This document shows positions 5,633-7,251 of a stretch of DNA of 7,251 bases, one piece after another. The stretch is from Bacteroidota bacterium (GTDB taxonomy: Bacteria > Bacteroidota > Ignavibacteria > SZUA-365), in the NCBI GenBank assembly GCA_018224345.1, contig JAGTUW010000049.1, positions 1-7,251 on the forward strand, given 5' to 3'. Under the pieces are notes generated by a model that was not told where the DNA came from, searched no databases, and was given only the letters and a program-made list of their open reading frames with translations. The position numbers and the translations under genes were made by a program. How positions within the stretch are numbered: position 1 is the first letter of the stretch; each line of letters begins with the position of its first letter.

Positions 5633-7251
5633 ATGCGACCTGCAATACCATACATTTATTTCATCCTTCCGTTTTTTCTCCTCCTCCCGATGACGTCAGC
5701 CGCGCAATGGCAGTTCGACGGCGTGCCCGTCTGTAATGCTACGGGTGAACAGTACCGTCCGGCCGCTGTCAGCGACGCATCCGGTATGGTCGTGGCGTGG
5801 GAGGATTACCGCTCAGGCAACGGCAACATCTATGCGCGGAAAGTCGGCATGAACGGCGCCGTACAGTGGAGCAGCAATGGCGTCGCGGTCTGCACGGCAC
5901 CGGATCAGCAGCTTGCTCCCGCAATCGCCTGGGACGGAGTGGGGGGGACAATCATTGTCTGGGAGGATTACCGTTCGACGGCAACCTCTGGTGATATTTA
6001 CGCGCAACGCATCTCCTCCACCGGACAGACCTTGTGGGGAACGAACGGCGTGCTGATCTGCAATGAAGCGAATGTACAGATGCGTCCTGCCATCACAGGG
6101 GACGGTCAGGGTGGTGCGTATATCGCATGGGAGGATTATCGCACGGGAAGTGGAAATATTTTCGTACAGCACATAAACTCCAGCGGGCTCGTCTCCTGGA
6201 CAGCCAACGGTATCGCCGTCGCCACTGTCAACGGTTCACGCTATGCCCCGGTGATCACAACCGCTTCGGGTGGCGGCATCATCGTCGCCTGGGAAGAAAA
6301 CCGTGTCGCGATGGAATACGATGTTTACGCGCAATATCTCAACGCAACGGGGGCACGGCAATGGGGCGGCGGCGCACTGGCGGTCTGCACCGTCACCGGC
6401 TTTCAGACACAAATCGCAGCTGCGGCCGACGGTGGCAGTATGCTGCTCGTCTGGCAGGACTATCGTAATGCCACGCCGGATATCTATGCGCAGAAGCTCA
6501 CCGTCAACGGGGCAAGCTGGCAGAGCAACGGTGTGAGTGTCACTCTGGCGTCAGGCATTCAGGAGTTTCCCGCCGTCGCACCGGACGGTACAGGAGGTCT
6601 GATCGCAACGTGGACGGATTACCGCGTAACACATGGCGACATCTATGCGCAACGGCTCAATCAGCTTGCTGTTGCACAGTGGACGAACAACGGCATTGCC
6701 GTCTGCACAGCGTCGGGCCTGCAGCAAAAAGCGCGCATCGCTGCGGACGGCAACGGCGGTGCAGTTCTTTCCTGGTTGGACTATCGCATATCGAACGGGG
6801 ATGTGTATGCGCAACGGCTCAGTGCTGCGGGTGGTTCACTCTGGCAGTCGAACGGCATTGGTGTTTGCACCACCACGGACATACAGCAATCGCCCGTCGT
6901 CACATCCGATCACTCCGGAGGTGCGGTCATCGCCTGGACGGATTATCGTGGGCAGTCCGGCGATATCTATGCGCAGCGTATTGCACAGTCCGGCACACCC
7001 TTCCCCGTGCGGCTTCTCTCGTTCTCCGGCCTGCGTGAACACGATGGTGTACGATTGCGCTGGCAAACCGCCTCGGAACAGAATGCATGGGGTTTCGACA
7101 TACAGAGCAGAAAGCATGACGGTACATTTCGTTCCGAGGGTTTTGTCCCTGCGAAATCCCCCGCAGGTGCCGGATACGAATACCATATTCCGGCGACACA
7201 AGGCGAGGTCTTCCGTTTGCGCATCGTCGATCTCGATGGGAGCGAGCAGTA
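5633..7251 (+). CDS. Secreted eight-repeat (WxDYR/DIYAQR) protein, 3' end missing
   Basis: The frame is open from the ATG at 5633 to the window end (539 codons, no stop). An N-terminal signal peptide (residues 1 to about 24, ending TSAAQ) is followed by eight repeats of 53-56 residues. Their rough consensus is W-x-x-NG-(I/V)-x-VC ... DGxGGxII-x-W-x-DYR-xxxGDIYAQRI. The Trp of each WxDYR block falls at residues 56, 110, 166, 220, 274, 327, 381 and 435; repeat 4 is the most diverged (WEENR). Short predicted strands with this period suggest a beta-propeller-like fold. From about residue 462 comes a PVRLLSFSG ... LRWQTASEQNAWGFDIQ segment, typical of the region before the type IX secretion sorting domain in Bacteroidota-related bacteria; the sorting domain itself would lie beyond the window. 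It sits 27 bp after the hydrolase gene on the same strand and may be co-transcribed. The start was chosen for the signal peptide; the ATG at 5617 is in another frame. The ligand or function is unknown. Confidence 0.85.
   Translation, partial: MRPAIPYIYFILPFFLLLPMTSAAQWQFDGVPVCNATGEQYRPAAVSDASGMVVAWEDYRSGNGNIYARKVGMNGAVQWSSNGVAVCTAPDQQLAPAIAWDGVGGTIIVWEDYRSTATSGDIYAQRISSTGQTLWGTNGVLICNEANVQMRPAITGDGQGGAYIAWEDYRTGSGNIFVQHINSSGLVSWTANGIAVATVNGSRYAPVITTASGGGIIVAWEENRVAMEYDVYAQYLNATGARQWGGGALAVCTVTGFQTQIAAAADGGSMLLVWQDYRNATPDIYAQKLTVNGASWQSNGVSVTLASGIQEFPAVAPDGTGGLIATWTDYRVTHGDIYAQRLNQLAVAQWTNNGIAVCTASGLQQKARIAADGNGGAVLSWLDYRISNGDVYAQRLSAAGGSLWQSNGIGVCTTTDIQQSPVVTSDHSGGAVIAWTDYRGQSGDIYAQRIAQSGTPFPVRLLSFSGLREHDGVRLRWQTASEQNAWGFDIQSRKHDGTFRSEGFVPAKSPAGAGYEYHIPATQGEVFRLRIVDLDGSEQ
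5708..6994 (+). repeat. Eight tandem coding repeats of about 162 bp
   Basis: The repeats lie within the secreted protein gene, and the WxDYR codons recur at 5798, 5960, 6128, 6290, 6452, 6611, 6773 and 6935, giving spacings of 159-168 bp. Most copies have diverged at the DNA level, but short exact matches remain: for example the 16-bp TATGCGCAACGGCTCA occurs at 6644-6659 and 6806-6821. This points to growth by tandem duplication followed by divergence under protein-level selection. All spacings are whole codons, so loss or gain of a unit would keep the frame. Confidence 0.85.

Noticed and set aside
5708..6994. Regular repeats considered as a CRISPR array
   Set aside because: The period is about 162 bp, the copies are diverged and coding, and there are no short identical repeats separated by unique spacers.
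6127..7038. Short + strand frames within the repeat region (6127-6468, 6270-6536, 6610-7038)
   Set aside because: They are out-of-frame readings of the repeat gene, which is continuously open from 5633 and carries the signal peptide and the periodic motif.

Overview
The window (7251 bp, moderately high GC, every gene on the + strand) looks like a chromosomal cell-surface polysaccharide region of a Gram-negative bacterium. The best clue to the organism is the last, incomplete protein. After eight WxDYR...DIYAQR repeats it has the linker type 'PVRLLSFSG... LRWQTASEQNAWGFDIQ', which is common in secreted proteins of Bacteroidota and relatives (Ignavibacteria/Chlorobi, Rhodothermota, Kapabacteria-type lineages). 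There it usually precedes a type IX secretion C-terminal sorting domain. This placement is an inference; no rRNA or housekeeping marker is present.

Layout. (1) 1-1011: the 3' part of a CDP-glucose 4,6-dehydratase gene (rfbG type), whose N-terminal Rossmann glycine motif lies upstream of the window. (2) 1011-2075: a second extended SDR sugar-nucleotide epimerase/reductase, joined to it by a TGATG overlap. These two are the end of a deoxysugar (O-antigen or other surface glycan) pathway. (3) 2076-2196: a 121-bp gap with no clear promoter or terminator. (4) 2197-3030, 3027-4565 and 4562-5605: three genes chained by two ATGA overlaps. They encode an exported TPR protein, a membrane GT2 synthase with cellulose-synthase-type motifs, and a membrane-anchored or exported GH26 glycoside hydrolase. 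(5) 5633-7251: after a 27-bp gap, an open-ended gene for a secreted repeat protein, cut by the window end.

How the genes may work together. A TPR periplasmic/outer-membrane factor, a processive inner-membrane synthase with a gating-loop-like motif, and a dedicated glycanase are the three functional parts of synthase-dependent exopolysaccharide systems (bcs cellulose, alginate, PNAG, Pel). Here the hydrolase is GH26, a family known for beta-mannanases and mixed-linkage beta-glucanases, rather than the GH8 of BcsZ. No PilZ, BcsB-like or beta-barrel gene is in view. The trio is therefore a candidate compact exopolysaccharide system, perhaps making a beta-mannan or beta-glucan-like polymer. The repeat protein next to it could be a secreted matrix or surface partner, but that link rests on position alone.
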